From assembly GCF_004212215.1 (NCBI RefSeq), contig NZ_QVFV01000002.1, positions 1,362,724 through 1,426,723 of the forward strand: a DNA stretch of 64,000 bases. The letters run 5' to 3'. The translations under genes were made by a program, and so were the position numbers. Source of the stretch: Leptolyngbya iicbica LK. Lineage in GTDB: Bacteria; Cyanobacteriota; Cyanobacteriia; Phormidesmidales; Phormidesmidaceae. How positions within the stretch are numbered: the stretch's first letter is position 1; each line of letters opens with the position of its first letter. Shown here piece by piece: positions 8,482-17,525 of the stretch. The notes under the pieces are model-generated. The model did not search any database, was not told where the DNA came from, and worked only from the letters and a program-made list of their open reading frames with translations.

Positions 8482-9675
8482 ATGACTGTGACAACGTCTA
8501 CTTCGATTTTGTTGGTGGATGACGACCCGCAGAATCTCTATCTCATGGCCGAAGTTTTAGAGGCGGAAGGCTACCAAGTGCAACAGGCGACCTCAGGGAC
8601 TGCGGCACTAGAGGCGATCGCTGCGACACCTCCCCACTTGGTCTTGCTCGACATCATGATGCCTGAGATGGATGGGTTTGAAGTGTGCGAGCAGATTCGC
8701 CAAAATCCCCAAACTGCCACGGTGCCAATCATTTTTCTCACCGCCCTCAGTGATGATGATGCCTACCTCAAGAGTGTGGAAGTCATGGGCGACGACTATC
8801 TGACCAAGCCCATTCAGCTCGATCTGGTGCTGAAAAAAATTCAGCGCACGCTGCGGCTCAAACAATTGCGAGATGAAGCCTATCAGGCCCAATTGTCGGC
8901 CCAAACAGAAAAGATGGTGCAGATTCAACTGCAGCACCAGCGGCAAATGACGGCGGCCTGGAAAATTAGTGAGGCCCTGGCCGAAAAGTTTTACTCCTTT
9001 GTGCCCCAACAATTTTTGACGCGGGTTGCACCGCGCGGCTTAGAGTCGCTGCAGGTGGGCAATGCCAATGAGTCCGACATGACGATCTTGTTTTGCGACA
9101 TTCGCGAATTTACCGCGATCGCCGAAACTCAGACTGCCCGCGCCACCTTTGCCTGGCTCAATGTCTTTTTTGAAAGCATTAACCAGGCCGTCATGCAGCA
9201 TCAAGGCTTTGTCGATAAATATCTGGGGGATGCGGTGATGGCCGTGTTCGATCGCGACCAGCATCACGCCTGCGACGCCGTTCAGGCAACCGCGCAAATT
9301 TGCCAAGCGCTGGAAAAGTTTAACGGCGATCGGCATCAATTTGGGCTGACCGAGCCGATTCGCATTGGCATCGGCCTGCACTCCGGTCGGGGGCTCATTG
9401 GCACCGTCGGGGCAAACCAACGCATGGATACGACCGTGGTGGGCGACGTCGTTAATACAGCCTCGCGCCTCGAACATCTCACCAAAACCTATCAATGCGC
9501 CACGATCATCAGCGAGGCGGTGATTGAACAATTGCCCACCGACCATAACTTTCAATTTCGCTGGCTCGATTTGGTCACCCCTCGGGGCAAAACGCAATCG
9601 CTCAACATCTATGCCTTGATGAGTGGTGAGCGCGATCGCGCTGCCTCCGTCACGACCCAGCAAGCCCCCACCTAG
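8482..9675 (+). CDS. Response regulator with class III adenylate/guanylate cyclase domain
   Basis: A 397-residue protein with an N-terminal receiver (residues 1-125; DDD acid pocket, Asp57 in LLDIMMPEMDG, TKP at its end), a coiled linker (LKQLRDEAYQAQLSAQTEKMVQIQLQ) and a C-terminal class III cyclase domain from about 195. Both metal-binding regions are present (FCDIREFTA; GDAVMAVF). The lysine before GD (DKYLGD) is the usual adenine-selecting residue, and the VNTASRLE segment supplies the transition-state Asn and Arg. The catalytic set therefore looks complete, and cAMP is the likelier product. It lies 100 nt behind the hybrid kinase and is probably co-transcribed with it. Confidence 0.9.
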   Translation: MTVTTSTSILLVDDDPQNLYLMAEVLEAEGYQVQQATSGTAALEAIAATPPHLVLLDIMMPEMDGFEVCEQIRQNPQTATVPIIFLTALSDDDAYLKSVEVMGDDYLTKPIQLDLVLKKIQRTLRLKQLRDEAYQAQLSAQTEKMVQIQLQHQRQMTAAWKISEALAEKFYSFVPQQFLTRVAPRGLESLQVGNANESDMTILFCDIREFTAIAETQTARATFAWLNVFFESINQAVMQHQGFVDKYLGDAVMAVFDRDQHHACDAVQATAQICQALEKFNGDRHQFGLTEPIRIGIGLHSGRGLIGTVGANQRMDTTVVGDVVNTASRLEHLTKTYQCATIISEAVIEQLPTDHNFQFRWLDLVTPRGKTQSLNIYALMSGERDRAASVTTQQAPT

Positions 9676-9783
9676 CGTTAATTGCCAGGTGCTTAGACCA
9701 CTGCTGACATTGCTGCCGCCTGCTGATTTCTGCCAAATTAACCACTAAGCTGAAGGAGTCGTCATCCGCGCCCAACCACTGTC

Positions 9784-10557
9784 ATGAACTGCCGTTTGCA
9801 AATGAGTTTTCGCTGGGTGGTGCTGTGCTGTTGCTGCCTGAGCTTATGGGCTTGTCAAGGCAGTCCTTTCAACCAAAACGATACGTCTTACCGCTATCAG
9901 CAACCGAGCCAAGACGGCATTGGTAAAGTCTACATGGGACGTGAAATTGCCCAAGTGATGGGCTATGAGGGAGCCTATTGGTTAGAGCGACCCAGTCGGG
10001 AACTGCAAGAGCACCCGCAATTGGTGGTCGATTTGTTAGACCTAGAGCCGGATGCGATCGCGGCGGATATTGGTGCAGGCAGCGGCTACATGACCCAACG
10101 CCTCGCCCAAGCCGTCCCCAATGGCAAAGTCTTTGCGGTCGATGTGCAGCCCGAGATGATTGACTTGCTCAATCAGCGCATTGTCGAGGAAGACCTCACG
10201 GCTATCGAGCCGGTGCTGGGCACGACCGCCGATCCCAAGTTGCCACCTAACAGCATTGACCTCGCGTTGATGGTTGATGCCTATCACGAATTTGAGTATC
10301 CCCGAGAAATGATGGAGCATCTGTGGACCGCACTGCGTCCCGGTGGGCAAGTCGTACTGGCCGAATATCGCGCCGAAAATCCACTGGTCATGATCAAACG
10401 CTTGCACAAAATGAGCGAAGCTCAGGTAAAACGCGAGTTGACCGCTATTGGATTTGAATGGTTGAAGACGGAAGAATCACTGCCCCAACAGCACTTGTTG
10501 TTCTTTTCGAAACCGATGGCTGCTGAATCCACCACTGCCCCAGCGCCAACGACATAA
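9784..10557 (+). CDS. SAM-dependent methyltransferase with lipoprotein signal peptide
   Basis: A 257-residue protein. The N-terminus is a signal peptide with a lipobox-like end (CCCCLSLWACQGS, Cys24 as candidate lipid site). The body is a class I methyltransferase: motif I DIGAGSGYMTQRLAQ, the acidic end of beta-2 in VFAVDVQPEMID, then NSIDLALMVDAYHEFEYPREMM and RPGGQVVLAEYR. Export would place a SAM-dependent fold outside the cytoplasm, where SAM is not expected. Either it is anchored facing the cytoplasm, it has lost catalysis, or the apparent lipobox is misleading. The substrate is unknown. It is followed by another lipoprotein gene on the same strand. Confidence 0.82.
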   Translation: MNCRLQMSFRWVVLCCCCLSLWACQGSPFNQNDTSYRYQQPSQDGIGKVYMGREIAQVMGYEGAYWLERPSRELQEHPQLVVDLLDLEPDAIAADIGAGSGYMTQRLAQAVPNGKVFAVDVQPEMIDLLNQRIVEEDLTAIEPVLGTTADPKLPPNSIDLALMVDAYHEFEYPREMMEHLWTALRPGGQVVLAEYRAENPLVMIKRLHKMSEAQVKRELTAIGFEWLKTEESLPQQHLLFFSKPMAAESTTAPAPTT

Positions 10558-10723
10558 TGTTTGCTCTCAGGGCTAGGGCACCGTCAGCTTAACCAGATAA
10601 TGCCGCCATTGCTTGAGCCATCCCTGGGGGGATTTGAGGCCAAGCAATTCGAGTTTCACCTTAATATTCCTTCCATGAGGTGAGAAGATAGTGTTTGGCG
10701 ATCGCACGTATTGAGTAAGACCT

Positions 10724-11263
10724 ATGTTGAAACGACTCACAGCTTTACTGTTGGTAGTGACGGCCCTCGTCCTACAGGGCTGTGTCAGCGCTGGAGCGGG
10801 GTTGCAAGCCTACACCGACACGTATGACGGGTATCGGTTTCTTTATCCCTCCGGTTGGACTGAAGTCAAAGTCTCCGGCAACGCCGATGTCGTTTTCCAC
10901 GACATTGTGAATGAAACCGAAAACATCAGCGTCGTCATTAGCGACGTGCCCGAAGGCCAGACCCTGCAAGATTTGGGCACCCCGACCGAAGTCGGCTATA
11001 AGCTTTCCAAAAGCCTGAATGCCATGGCAGGCGAAGAGCGAGAAGTAGAACTGGCAAACGCGATTGAACTCGATCGCGACGGCGTCACCTATTACATCTT
11101 GGAATATATCGCCGATCTGCCTTCGGGGATTCGCCATAACCTCGCCAGCGTAGTCGTCCGTCGGGGCAAGCTCTTTACTTACAACGCCTCGACTATCGAA
11201 GGCCGCTGGGACAAGGTGGCAGACTTATTAAAGCAGTCTGTGGCTTCGTTTTCGGTGGATTAA
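10724..11263 (+). CDS. PsbP-domain lipoprotein (CyanoP-like)
   Basis: A 179-residue lipoprotein. The signal peptide ends in the lipobox LVLQGC, so Cys20 is the predicted lipidated residue. The mature part has the PsbP fold signature: LQAYTDTYDGYRFLYPSGWTEV at its start, VVFHDIVNETENISVVISDV, and a C-terminal RRGKLFTYNASTIEGRW. CyanoP proteins sit on the lumenal side of thylakoid membranes and associate with photosystem II assembly intermediates. The Maf gene follows after 39 nt, a pairing I recall from other cyanobacteria. Length is normal for the family. Confidence 0.88.
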   Translation: MLKRLTALLLVVTALVLQGCVSAGAGLQAYTDTYDGYRFLYPSGWTEVKVSGNADVVFHDIVNETENISVVISDVPEGQTLQDLGTPTEVGYKLSKSLNAMAGEEREVELANAIELDRDGVTYYILEYIADLPSGIRHNLASVVVRRGKLFTYNASTIEGRWDKVADLLKQSVASFSVD

Positions 11264-11302
11264 TTAACGGCGGTTCTGGCGATTTATGCAGCGAGTTTAC
11301 TG

Positions 11303-11902
11303 ATGGAAGACTTGCAGTTTGTGCTGGCCTCGGCATCCCCGGCGCGCCGAAAGTTGCTAACCGATGCGGGCATTTCCGTCTATACCTGCCCCAGCAACTT
11401 TGATGAAGACCAGGTCCAAATTAATGAGCCAGGGGAATTAGTCTGCACCCTGGCCCAGAGCAAGGCGCAGCTAGTCGCACCGCAGTTCAAGCGGGCGCTG
11501 GTGTTGGGGTGTGACTCGGTGCTGGCGTTTAACGGCCAGATTTATGGCAAACCGGACAGTCCTGCCGACGCGATCGCTCGCTGGCAAGCCATGCGCGGCA
11601 ACGTGGGTGAACTGTACACTGGCCACGCCCTGATCGATACCGTGCAGCAAACAGCGATCGTGCGCTGCCGGGTGACCCAGGTTTACTTCGCGGTGGTGAG
11701 CAATCGTCAAATTGCCGATTATGTCGCTACTGGGGAACCGCTGGGTTGTGCCGGAGCCTTTGCGATCGACGGCAAGGGGAGCTGTTTCATCGAAAAGCTC
11801 GACGGCTGCCACACAAACGTCATTGGCCTGAGTATGCCGCTATTACGAGAACTCATTCACGAGCTGGGCTACGACATCACGGATTTTTGGTCAGCGAGTT
11901 GA
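11303..11902 (+). CDS. maf: Maf-like nucleoside triphosphate pyrophosphatase
   Basis: A 199-residue Maf/HAM1-fold enzyme that hydrolyses non-canonical or modified nucleoside triphosphates to monophosphates. Family motifs are [17 protein letters not shown] at the N-terminus, [19 protein letters not shown] in the active site, and [37 protein letters not shown] near the end. Normal length and soluble. It probably shares a transcript with the CyanoP gene upstream. The exact nucleotide preference cannot be read from sequence. Confidence 0.9.
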   Translation: MEDLQFVLASASPARRKLLTDAGISVYTCPSNFDEDQVQINEPGELVCTLAQSKAQLVAPQFKRALVLGCDSVLAFNGQIYGKPDSPADAIARWQAMRGNVGELYTGHALIDTVQQTAIVRCRVTQVYFAVVSNRQIADYVATGEPLGCAGAFAIDGKGSCFIEKLDGCHTNVIGLSMPLLRELIHELGYDITDFWSAS

Positions 11903-11938
11903 GCGATCGCCCGCTAAACTTCACCCTCAATCTCAGAT

Positions 11939-12544
11939 TTATGCTGCGGCCAGGCGCTGACCCAATTTTTGCGCTTGTCGTTGCAGGCGCGGCGACAATT
12001 GCGCGTTTTGGGGATCAATCATGCCAATCCACACGGTACCGATGGGCTTAGCGCCCAGCAGTTGCGCGACTTGTCGTAGCGTCTTCGTCACATGGGTGAG
12101 CCGCCGCGCCAACCAACCCGGTGCCGCACTCGAAGACACCAGTACTGCCTGTTTCGTCATCTGAGACTGGCGTAACGTGGGCGCTTTTTGGCCCCAAGGC
12201 CAATAGCCATAACAGACGCAGCGTTCGACAAAGCGTTGGGTCAGGGCGTTAATGCCGCCAAAATTGACTGGGGCTCCCAATACGAAAGCATCAGCAGTCT
12301 CCAACTCATCCAAAATGGTGGCCATGTCATCAGCCAATACACAGGTGCCCCGTTGTGGCCCCGGTTGCTGCAAACAGACGCGGCAATTGGTGCAAAACTC
12401 GATGTGCTGATCTTGCAGGTAAATCTTATGGGTTTCAGCGCCAGCCGCTTCAGCAGCGGCCAAAATTGCGCTCACAGCGGTGTCGATGGTGCCATGTTTG
12501 CGGTAACTGCCGACAATGCCGATGATGCGAGGGGTTGTCGTCAT
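11939..12544 (-). CDS. NADPH-dependent FMN reductase / flavodoxin-fold oxidoreductase
   Basis: A 201-residue flavodoxin-fold protein from the ATG at 12544. An in-frame extension to 12595 adds 17 residues that do not fit the family. The opening IIGIVGSYRKHGTIDTAVSAIL is the FMN phosphate-binding loop. ADAFVLGAPVNFGGINALTQRFVER is the second flavin-binding region. A cysteine cluster (EFCTNCRVC) between them is typical of iron-sulfur-flavoprotein-like relatives, although the full cluster spacing is not complete. It is convergent with maf. Substrate unknown. Confidence 0.8.
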   Translation of the reverse strand: MTTTPRIIGIVGSYRKHGTIDTAVSAILAAAEAAGAETHKIYLQDQHIEFCTNCRVCLQQPGPQRGTCVLADDMATILDELETADAFVLGAPVNFGGINALTQRFVERCVCYGYWPWGQKAPTLRQSQMTKQAVLVSSSAAPGWLARRLTHVTKTLRQVAQLLGAKPIGTVWIGMIDPQNAQLSPRLQRQAQKLGQRLAAA

Positions 12545-12721
12545 GATGGGAGTCCTCCTGATCGAAATGGAGCCGGGCAGAAGCATCGCTGCCACAACGC
12601 AAAAAGGTGCAGAGACTCAGGCTCACATCTCTACACCTTCATTATGAGTCGCGATCCAGAGCGCGATCGCAACCGCAGACAAACCGTAGCAATCAGCCCT
12701 GGCATCAGGACAGCGACGCGC

Positions 12722-12997
12722 CTAGCCCCCAGCGACAGCGGGGACAATGCTGACCTCATCACCATCACTCAGGGCCGTGTCTTTGCCATCTAAGAACCGG
12801 ATATCTTCGCTGTTGACGTAGAAATTCACAAAGCGACGCAGTTCGCCCTGGTCGTCGCAGAGGCGGGCCTTGATCCCGGGAAAGTGGGAATCCAGGGTAT
12901 CCATCAAGGACGCGATATTGGCGGCGTCACACTCGACCGTCGCTTCGTTATTGGTGAATTTTTGCAGGGGAGTGGGAATCAGAACTTTGATGGCCAT
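12722..12997 (-). CDS. MoaD/ThiS-family small sulfur carrier, thrC-linked
   Basis: A 91-residue beta-grasp protein ending in VAGG, the C-terminal di-glycine that is adenylated and thiocarboxylated in MoaD, ThiS and CysO. It has the MoaD-type sequence [22 protein letters not shown] at the start and [32 protein letters not shown] before the tail. It lies downstream of thrC on the same strand, 167 nt after its stop. No MoaE, MoeB or ThiF gene is near. A role in cysteine or methionine sulfur transfer (CysO-like) fits the neighbour better than molybdopterin synthesis, but that is inference. Confidence 0.8.
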   Translation of the reverse strand: MAIKVLIPTPLQKFTNNEATVECDAANIASLMDTLDSHFPGIKARLCDDQGELRRFVNFYVNSEDIRFLDGKDTALSDGDEVSIVPAVAGG

Positions 12998-13164
12998 AGC
13001 TACTCGAAAATCAAAAGGTCAAAAATTTAGGGGTTAGGCGATCGCTCGCCTAAATGTTGTCCGATAAAACAGCCTACCCCTGTTTGTGTCAACAAAGGCA
13101 GGCTGCGACTACGCGAGAGTGAGTTTTCACGGGAAAGATTCCAGAAAACTCAAAGAAAACGCTG

Positions 13165-14487
13165 TTAGACGGAGGTTTGTTGCCAGTCCAAACGCTCCAG
13201 GGTGCGAGCCCGCTCCAGTGCTCGCTCAAAGCTGTCCAGCTTGGGCTCAATGGTCAACGGCTCACCAATATAACCCTGCACGGCTTCCTGGGTTTTCAGC
13301 CCGTTGCCCGTGATATAAGCCACAGTGGTTTCGTCGGGATCAATCTTGCCCGCTTCCACCAGCTTCTTGAGCACGGCGATCGTGGTGCCGCCCGCGGTCT
13401 CGGTAAAGATGCCTTCGGTTTCCGCCAGGAGCTTAATGCCGTCAATGATTTCAGCATCAGTGACATCTTCGATGTTGCCGTTGGTCTTGCGGGCAATATC
13501 CAGGGCGTAGATACCGTCAGCGGGGTTGCCAATCGCAATCGACTTGGCAATGGTGTTGGGCTTCACCGGAGTCACAAAATCCCGTCCCTCTTTGAAGGCT
13601 TGGGAAATGGGCGAGCAGCCTTCCGCCTGCGCCCCACTAAAGCGCACGTCTTTGGCATCCACCAGACCCGTTTTCACAAACTCTTGGAAGCCCTTGTAGA
13701 TCTTGGTAAACAGGGAACCCGAGGCCAACGGCGCAACAATGTGGTCAGGCAGTTGCCAGCCGAGTTGCTCCACAACTTCATAGCCCAGGGTTTTCGACCC
13801 TTCGGAGTAGTAGGGACGCAGGTTAATGTTCACAAATCCCCAACCCTGAGTATTCGCGACCTCAGAGCAGAGGCGGTTGACCTGGTCGTAGTTGCCTTTC
13901 ACCGCCATCACGGTGGGGTTGTAAATCAACGTACCGAGGACTTTACCGGCTTCCAAATCAGCGGGGATGAAGACGCAGCAGTCGAGTCCAGCATGGGCCG
14001 CGATCGCTGCTGTGGAGTTCGCCAGGTTACCCGTGCTTGCACAAGAGACGGTAGAGAAGCCCAGTTCACGGGCACGGCTGAGGGCGATCGACACCACCCG
14101 ATCCTTAAAACTCAAGGTCGGCATGTTGACCGCGTCGTTTTTAATGTAGAGAGACCTCAACCCTAAACGCCGCGCGAGGCGATCGGCTTTGAGTAGGGGA
14201 GTCATCCCCGTACCGACATCGATGGGATTGTCGGAGGCCACCGGCAAAAAATCTTTGTAGCGCCAAATTGATTTCGGCCCCGCTTCAATACTGGCGCGAC
14301 TCACCCGCTGACGAATCAGGTCGTAGTCGTAAACCACCTCTAAGGGACCAAAGCAAACATCTTCGCAAACGTGCTTGGCACCGAGTTCATAGGTTTCGCC
14401 ACACTCTCGACAGCGCAGTGCCGAAAAAGTTGCGCCTAAGGCAGCGCCGGTCGATAAAGTTTTGGGCTGTTCAATGGCCTGGGTCAT
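13165..14487 (-). CDS. thrC: Threonine synthase
   Basis: A 440-residue PLP enzyme that converts O-phosphohomoserine to threonine. The N-terminus has a rubredoxin-like CRECGETYELGAKHVCEDVC segment. The active-site lysine lies in MPTLSFKDRVVSIALSRA, and the phosphate loop in STGNLANSTAAIAAHAG. The length and zinc-ribbon-like start match the cyanobacterial ThrC class. The MoaD-like gene follows on the same strand. The long frame on the opposite strand (13177-14166) is a shadow without family features. Confidence 0.93.
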   Translation of the reverse strand: MTQAIEQPKTLSTGAALGATFSALRCRECGETYELGAKHVCEDVCFGPLEVVYDYDLIRQRVSRASIEAGPKSIWRYKDFLPVASDNPIDVGTGMTPLLKADRLARRLGLRSLYIKNDAVNMPTLSFKDRVVSIALSRARELGFSTVSCASTGNLANSTAAIAAHAGLDCCVFIPADLEAGKVLGTLIYNPTVMAVKGNYDQVNRLCSEVANTQGWGFVNINLRPYYSEGSKTLGYEVVEQLGWQLPDHIVAPLASGSLFTKIYKGFQEFVKTGLVDAKDVRFSGAQAEGCSPISQAFKEGRDFVTPVKPNTIAKSIAIGNPADGIYALDIARKTNGNIEDVTDAEIIDGIKLLAETEGIFTETAGGTTIAVLKKLVEAGKIDPDETTVAYITGNGLKTQEAVQGYIGEPLTIEPKLDSFERALERARTLERLDWQQTSV

Positions 14488-14811
14488 CGTTTTCTGTGCT
14501 CTCTCGCGGAATGAATTGGTAGCAGCTGCAGCAACAGGACTGTTTCAACTGAACTTCGCGGATAGTATCACGGCTAAAAAACACGGGTCAAACATACCCG
14601 ACCATTTTTGTCGGGATTTGAAATGAATCAATGAAACAATTGCTGGAGAAGACTTTGAAGGCTTTGTCCGGCAGCGATCGCCATCCGAGCCCAAAACCAT
14701 GTTCAGGAAAAAATTGACACCTTTGCTACAAAAAATCCAGTGAGCTCAAAGCCGCGATCGCGCCCTTTGCCCTGCCACTCCTAAGATTTTCGGCAGTTTT
14801 GTCGACTCCAA

Positions 14812-14825
14812 GTATCGTTAGATAC
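14812..14825 (+). promoter_or_regulatory. NtcA-binding site upstream of ntcA
   Basis: GTATCGTTAGATAC is a perfect GTA-N8-TAC palindrome. A -10-like hexamer ATTAAT begins exactly 22 nt after it, at 14848-14853. This is the class II NtcA-activated promoter layout with the box near -41.5. It implies positive autoregulation of ntcA, which is established in other cyanobacteria. The rest of the 508-nt spacer between thrC and ntcA is A+T-rich with no recognisable gene. Confidence 0.88.
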
Positions 14826-14847
14826 AAAAGGTCTTCTCATAAGTCGC

Positions 14848-14853
14848 ATTAAT
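14848..14853 (+). promoter_or_regulatory. -10-like element of the ntcA promoter
   Basis: ATTAAT matches four of six positions of TATAAT and lies 22 nt from the NtcA box. The predicted transcription start is near 14860, leaving a leader of about 135 nt before the ntcA ATG. Confidence 0.55.
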
Positions 14854-14995
14854 AGACGGTTAATGCATTGCGGTTTGCATTTCTTAAAGGCCCAAAGACC
14901 ACGCAATGATGTCTCAATTGATAGGCGTTTTCGTGGATTTCAGTAAGATGTGGCTATCGTGATGTTTGGTTCCAGCAGACAAAAGTGGACTCAAG

Positions 14996-15667
14996 ATGAT
15001 AGCAGCGCAGGACAAGCCCTTAGCCAATGCGTTTCGCCAACTCGCAGGCGGCGCGTTTCCGCCAGTCGTGGAAACCTACGAGCGCGGCAAGACAATCTTT
15101 TTTCCCGGTGATCCCGCGGAGCGCGTCTATTTTTTGATGAAAGGGGCGGTGAAGCTCTCGCGAGTTTACGAAATCGGCGAAGAAATCACGGTCGCTTTGC
15201 TGCGAGAGAATAGCGTCTTCGGGGTGCTATCCCTGATTACGGGTGAGCGGTCTGATCGCTTTTACCATGCGGTAGCGTTCACGCCAGTCGAGTTGTTGTC
15301 TTTACCGATTGATCAAGTGCAGCCCGCGCTCGCCGAAAATCCGGAACTCGCCATGGTAATGCTGAAAGGGTTGTCATCGCGCATTTTGCAGACCGAGATG
15401 ATGATCGAAACCTTAGCTCATCGCGATATGGGCTCTCGGTTAGTCAGTTTTCTCCTGATTTTGTGCCGCGACTTTGGCATTCCTAGTTCCGATGGCATCA
15501 CCATTGACCTGAAATTATCGCACCAGGCGATCGCTGAGGCGATCGGGTCTACCCGAGTCACCGTCACTCGCTTGCTAGGCGATCTCCGCCAAGAAGGCAT
15601 GATTGCCATCCATAAAAAGAAGATTACCGTGCATGACCCGGTGAATCTCAGTCAGCAGTTCACCTGA
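14996..15667 (+). CDS. ntcA: Global nitrogen regulator NtcA
   Basis: A 223-residue CRP/FNR-family regulator that activates nitrogen assimilation genes when 2-oxoglutarate is high. The start at ATG 14996 ([17 protein letters not shown]) matches known NtcA proteins; a TTG-initiated extension to 14966 does not. The effector domain holds [31 protein letters not shown] sequence, and the helix-turn-helix is in [23 protein letters not shown], nearly invariant across cyanobacteria. The tail [14 protein letters not shown] is also characteristic. A perfect NtcA box lies 170 nt upstream. The DUF3084 gene follows after 48 nt. Confidence 0.97.
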   Translation: MIAAQDKPLANAFRQLAGGAFPPVVETYERGKTIFFPGDPAERVYFLMKGAVKLSRVYEIGEEITVALLRENSVFGVLSLITGERSDRFYHAVAFTPVELLSLPIDQVQPALAENPELAMVMLKGLSSRILQTEMMIETLAHRDMGSRLVSFLLILCRDFGIPSSDGITIDLKLSHQAIAEAIGSTRVTVTRLLGDLRQEGMIAIHKKKITVHDPVNLSQQFT

Positions 15668-15715
15668 TTGGAAAGCGTTGCAGTAGAGTGGTCATGAATC
15701 GCAGGTAACGGGCGC

Positions 15716-17128
15716 ATGGCCACAGGCTACGTTCTAGTATTAGCAGTCTTGATTCTAGGCGGCGTAATTGCCACGCTAGGCGATCGCATTGGCATGCGCG
15801 TTGGCAAGGCGCGGTTGAGCCTATTTAACCTGCGCCCGCGCCAGACGGCGACTGTGGTCAGTATTTTGACGGGCGGCGTCATTTCCGCCTCGACCTTGGC
15901 TTTGCTCTTTGGTGTGAGTCAGCAACTCCGCACCGGGGTCTTTGAGCTAGAGCGCATTCAAGAGGACCTCTTGCAGGCTGAGGCAGAACTAGGCGAAGCA
16001 GAAACCGCCAAGGCCGACATTGAGTCTGCTCTCACCGATGCCCGCGCCGAACAAACAGCGGCCCAGCAGGAACTCGCCAAAATTAATCGGTCCTTGCAAC
16101 AGGCGGTCGAGCAGCAACAAACAACCCAGAGCGAACTCCAGCAGTCGCGATCGCGATTATCATCGCTCCAATCGGAACTGGGAGAGGTTTCCCAGCAATC
16201 GGCTCAACTCCAAAATGAAATTCAGCGGTTACAGACCGAGCGGGCCGACCTATTGCAGCAGCAGGCCACAGTCCAAGAGCGCATTGCCGAGCGCGATCGC
16301 CTCATTGCCGAACGTGACCAAGACATTGCCCAGCGCGAAGCCCGCCTTCGAGAACTGCAAAGTCAACAGGCCGAACTACAAGAAAATGTTGCATTGTTGG
16401 AACAACAATATCAGGGCCTTTTTCGGGGCAGCGTCGCCGTCGGTCGCAACGAACCTCTCGTCTCAGTGCTGTTAAGAGTCAACGACGAAGTAGAAGCTCG
16501 CCGCGCCGTTGATCAACTGTTGCGGCAGGCCAACCGCTCCGCCATCGAAGAAATTGCCCCAGGCATCGATCGCGATGATCCGGTCTTGCTGATTCCCACC
16601 CAAGACGTTGATCGCCTTGTGCAGCGCATCAGCGATGGCCAGTCTTATGTGGTGCGGGTGCTTTCGTCGGCTAACTATATTATTGGCGAGCCTTGCGTCG
16701 TTGCTGATGGTGGCCCTTGCGTCCAGGTCTTTATCGACGCCGCAGTGAATGAACTCATCTACGAACCGGGACAGCGCCTCGCGATGGTCAGTGTTGATCC
16801 CCGGAATTTGACCAATCAAGAGTTAGTCGAAAAGCTAAACCTACTAATTGCGTCACTCCAATTTCGTGCCCGTCAAGACGGCATTGTGGGCGATACCTTG
16901 CAGGTCGCCGACGGACGGACAGATGCCTTGATCGCCTTTTTGCAAGAAATGCGGAATCTGGATACGCCGATCGACATTCAAGCGATCGCGTCAGCCCCGA
17001 TTCCAACAGTCGGCCCGTTACAAGTCGAATTATTTGCCGTTCGCAATGGCCAGGTGCTGCTACGCACCGATGACTTACCCCGTGAAGCCCCTTCAGAGAC
17101 CAGTTCCAGCGATCCCCGCCGCCGTTAG
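15716..17128 (+). CDS. DUF3084 coiled-coil membrane protein
   Basis: A 470-residue protein. Two membrane segments lie near the N-terminus (about 4-22 and 44-66). A long Gln/Glu-rich coiled coil follows from about 75 to 245 and then a globular C-terminal domain. The opening, with GDRIGMRVGKARLSLFNLRPRQTA between the two helices, is diagnostic of the cyanobacterial DUF3084 family. The gene is 48 nt behind ntcA, so it may share nitrogen-dependent transcription. The molecular role is unknown; an envelope scaffold is a guess from the shape. Confidence 0.85.
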   Translation: MATGYVLVLAVLILGGVIATLGDRIGMRVGKARLSLFNLRPRQTATVVSILTGGVISASTLALLFGVSQQLRTGVFELERIQEDLLQAEAELGEAETAKADIESALTDARAEQTAAQQELAKINRSLQQAVEQQQTTQSELQQSRSRLSSLQSELGEVSQQSAQLQNEIQRLQTERADLLQQQATVQERIAERDRLIAERDQDIAQREARLRELQSQQAELQENVALLEQQYQGLFRGSVAVGRNEPLVSVLLRVNDEVEARRAVDQLLRQANRSAIEEIAPGIDRDDPVLLIPTQDVDRLVQRISDGQSYVVRVLSSANYIIGEPCVVADGGPCVQVFIDAAVNELIYEPGQRLAMVSVDPRNLTNQELVEKLNLLIASLQFRARQDGIVGDTLQVADGRTDALIAFLQEMRNLDTPIDIQAIASAPIPTVGPLQVELFAVRNGQVLLRTDDLPREAPSETSSSDPRRR

Positions 17129-17525
17129 CAGCTCCTCAATCAAGCCATTTCAAGCAGCTGACAAGATTATTTTTCCATCAAGGAAATTTAAGAATGTCTA
17201 CAAGATTTGCGGATAGTAACTATCTGCGCCCTGATTTAGCTTTCTATATTATTCAGTGCTTAAAATTGGTCTACGACATCAAAAGCGTCTTAAGACCAAG
17301 CTTGGGATCGCCATATCAGCGTTAGCGGGATCACGGTAGTCAACATTGGGATTCACTATCTCCAGCCCGCCATTTAGCTTGAGCGATATAAGCAGTTTGA
17401 TGATGGCCGAGATGTTGGCAACGACTTATTCTCGGCAAAGCGACCATGATTTTTGCTGATGAGGTTACTGCAAACCCTAACTGATCAACCCATAAGGCCA
17501 GTTCACAAGCGTAAGGAGAAATCCG
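17129..17525. other. 397-nt spacer, no gene seen
   Basis: A+T-richer than its surroundings. A reverse-strand frame (17340-17627) overlaps the following gene and looks like a shadow. It presumably contains the PadR-gene promoter. A ribosome site AAGGAG at 17512-17517 belongs to the next gene. Confidence 0.4.

Noticed and set aside
13177..14166. 329-codon frame opposite thrC
   Set aside because: It is the antisense shadow of a confidently identified gene, with His/Arg/Gly-rich composition and no domain.
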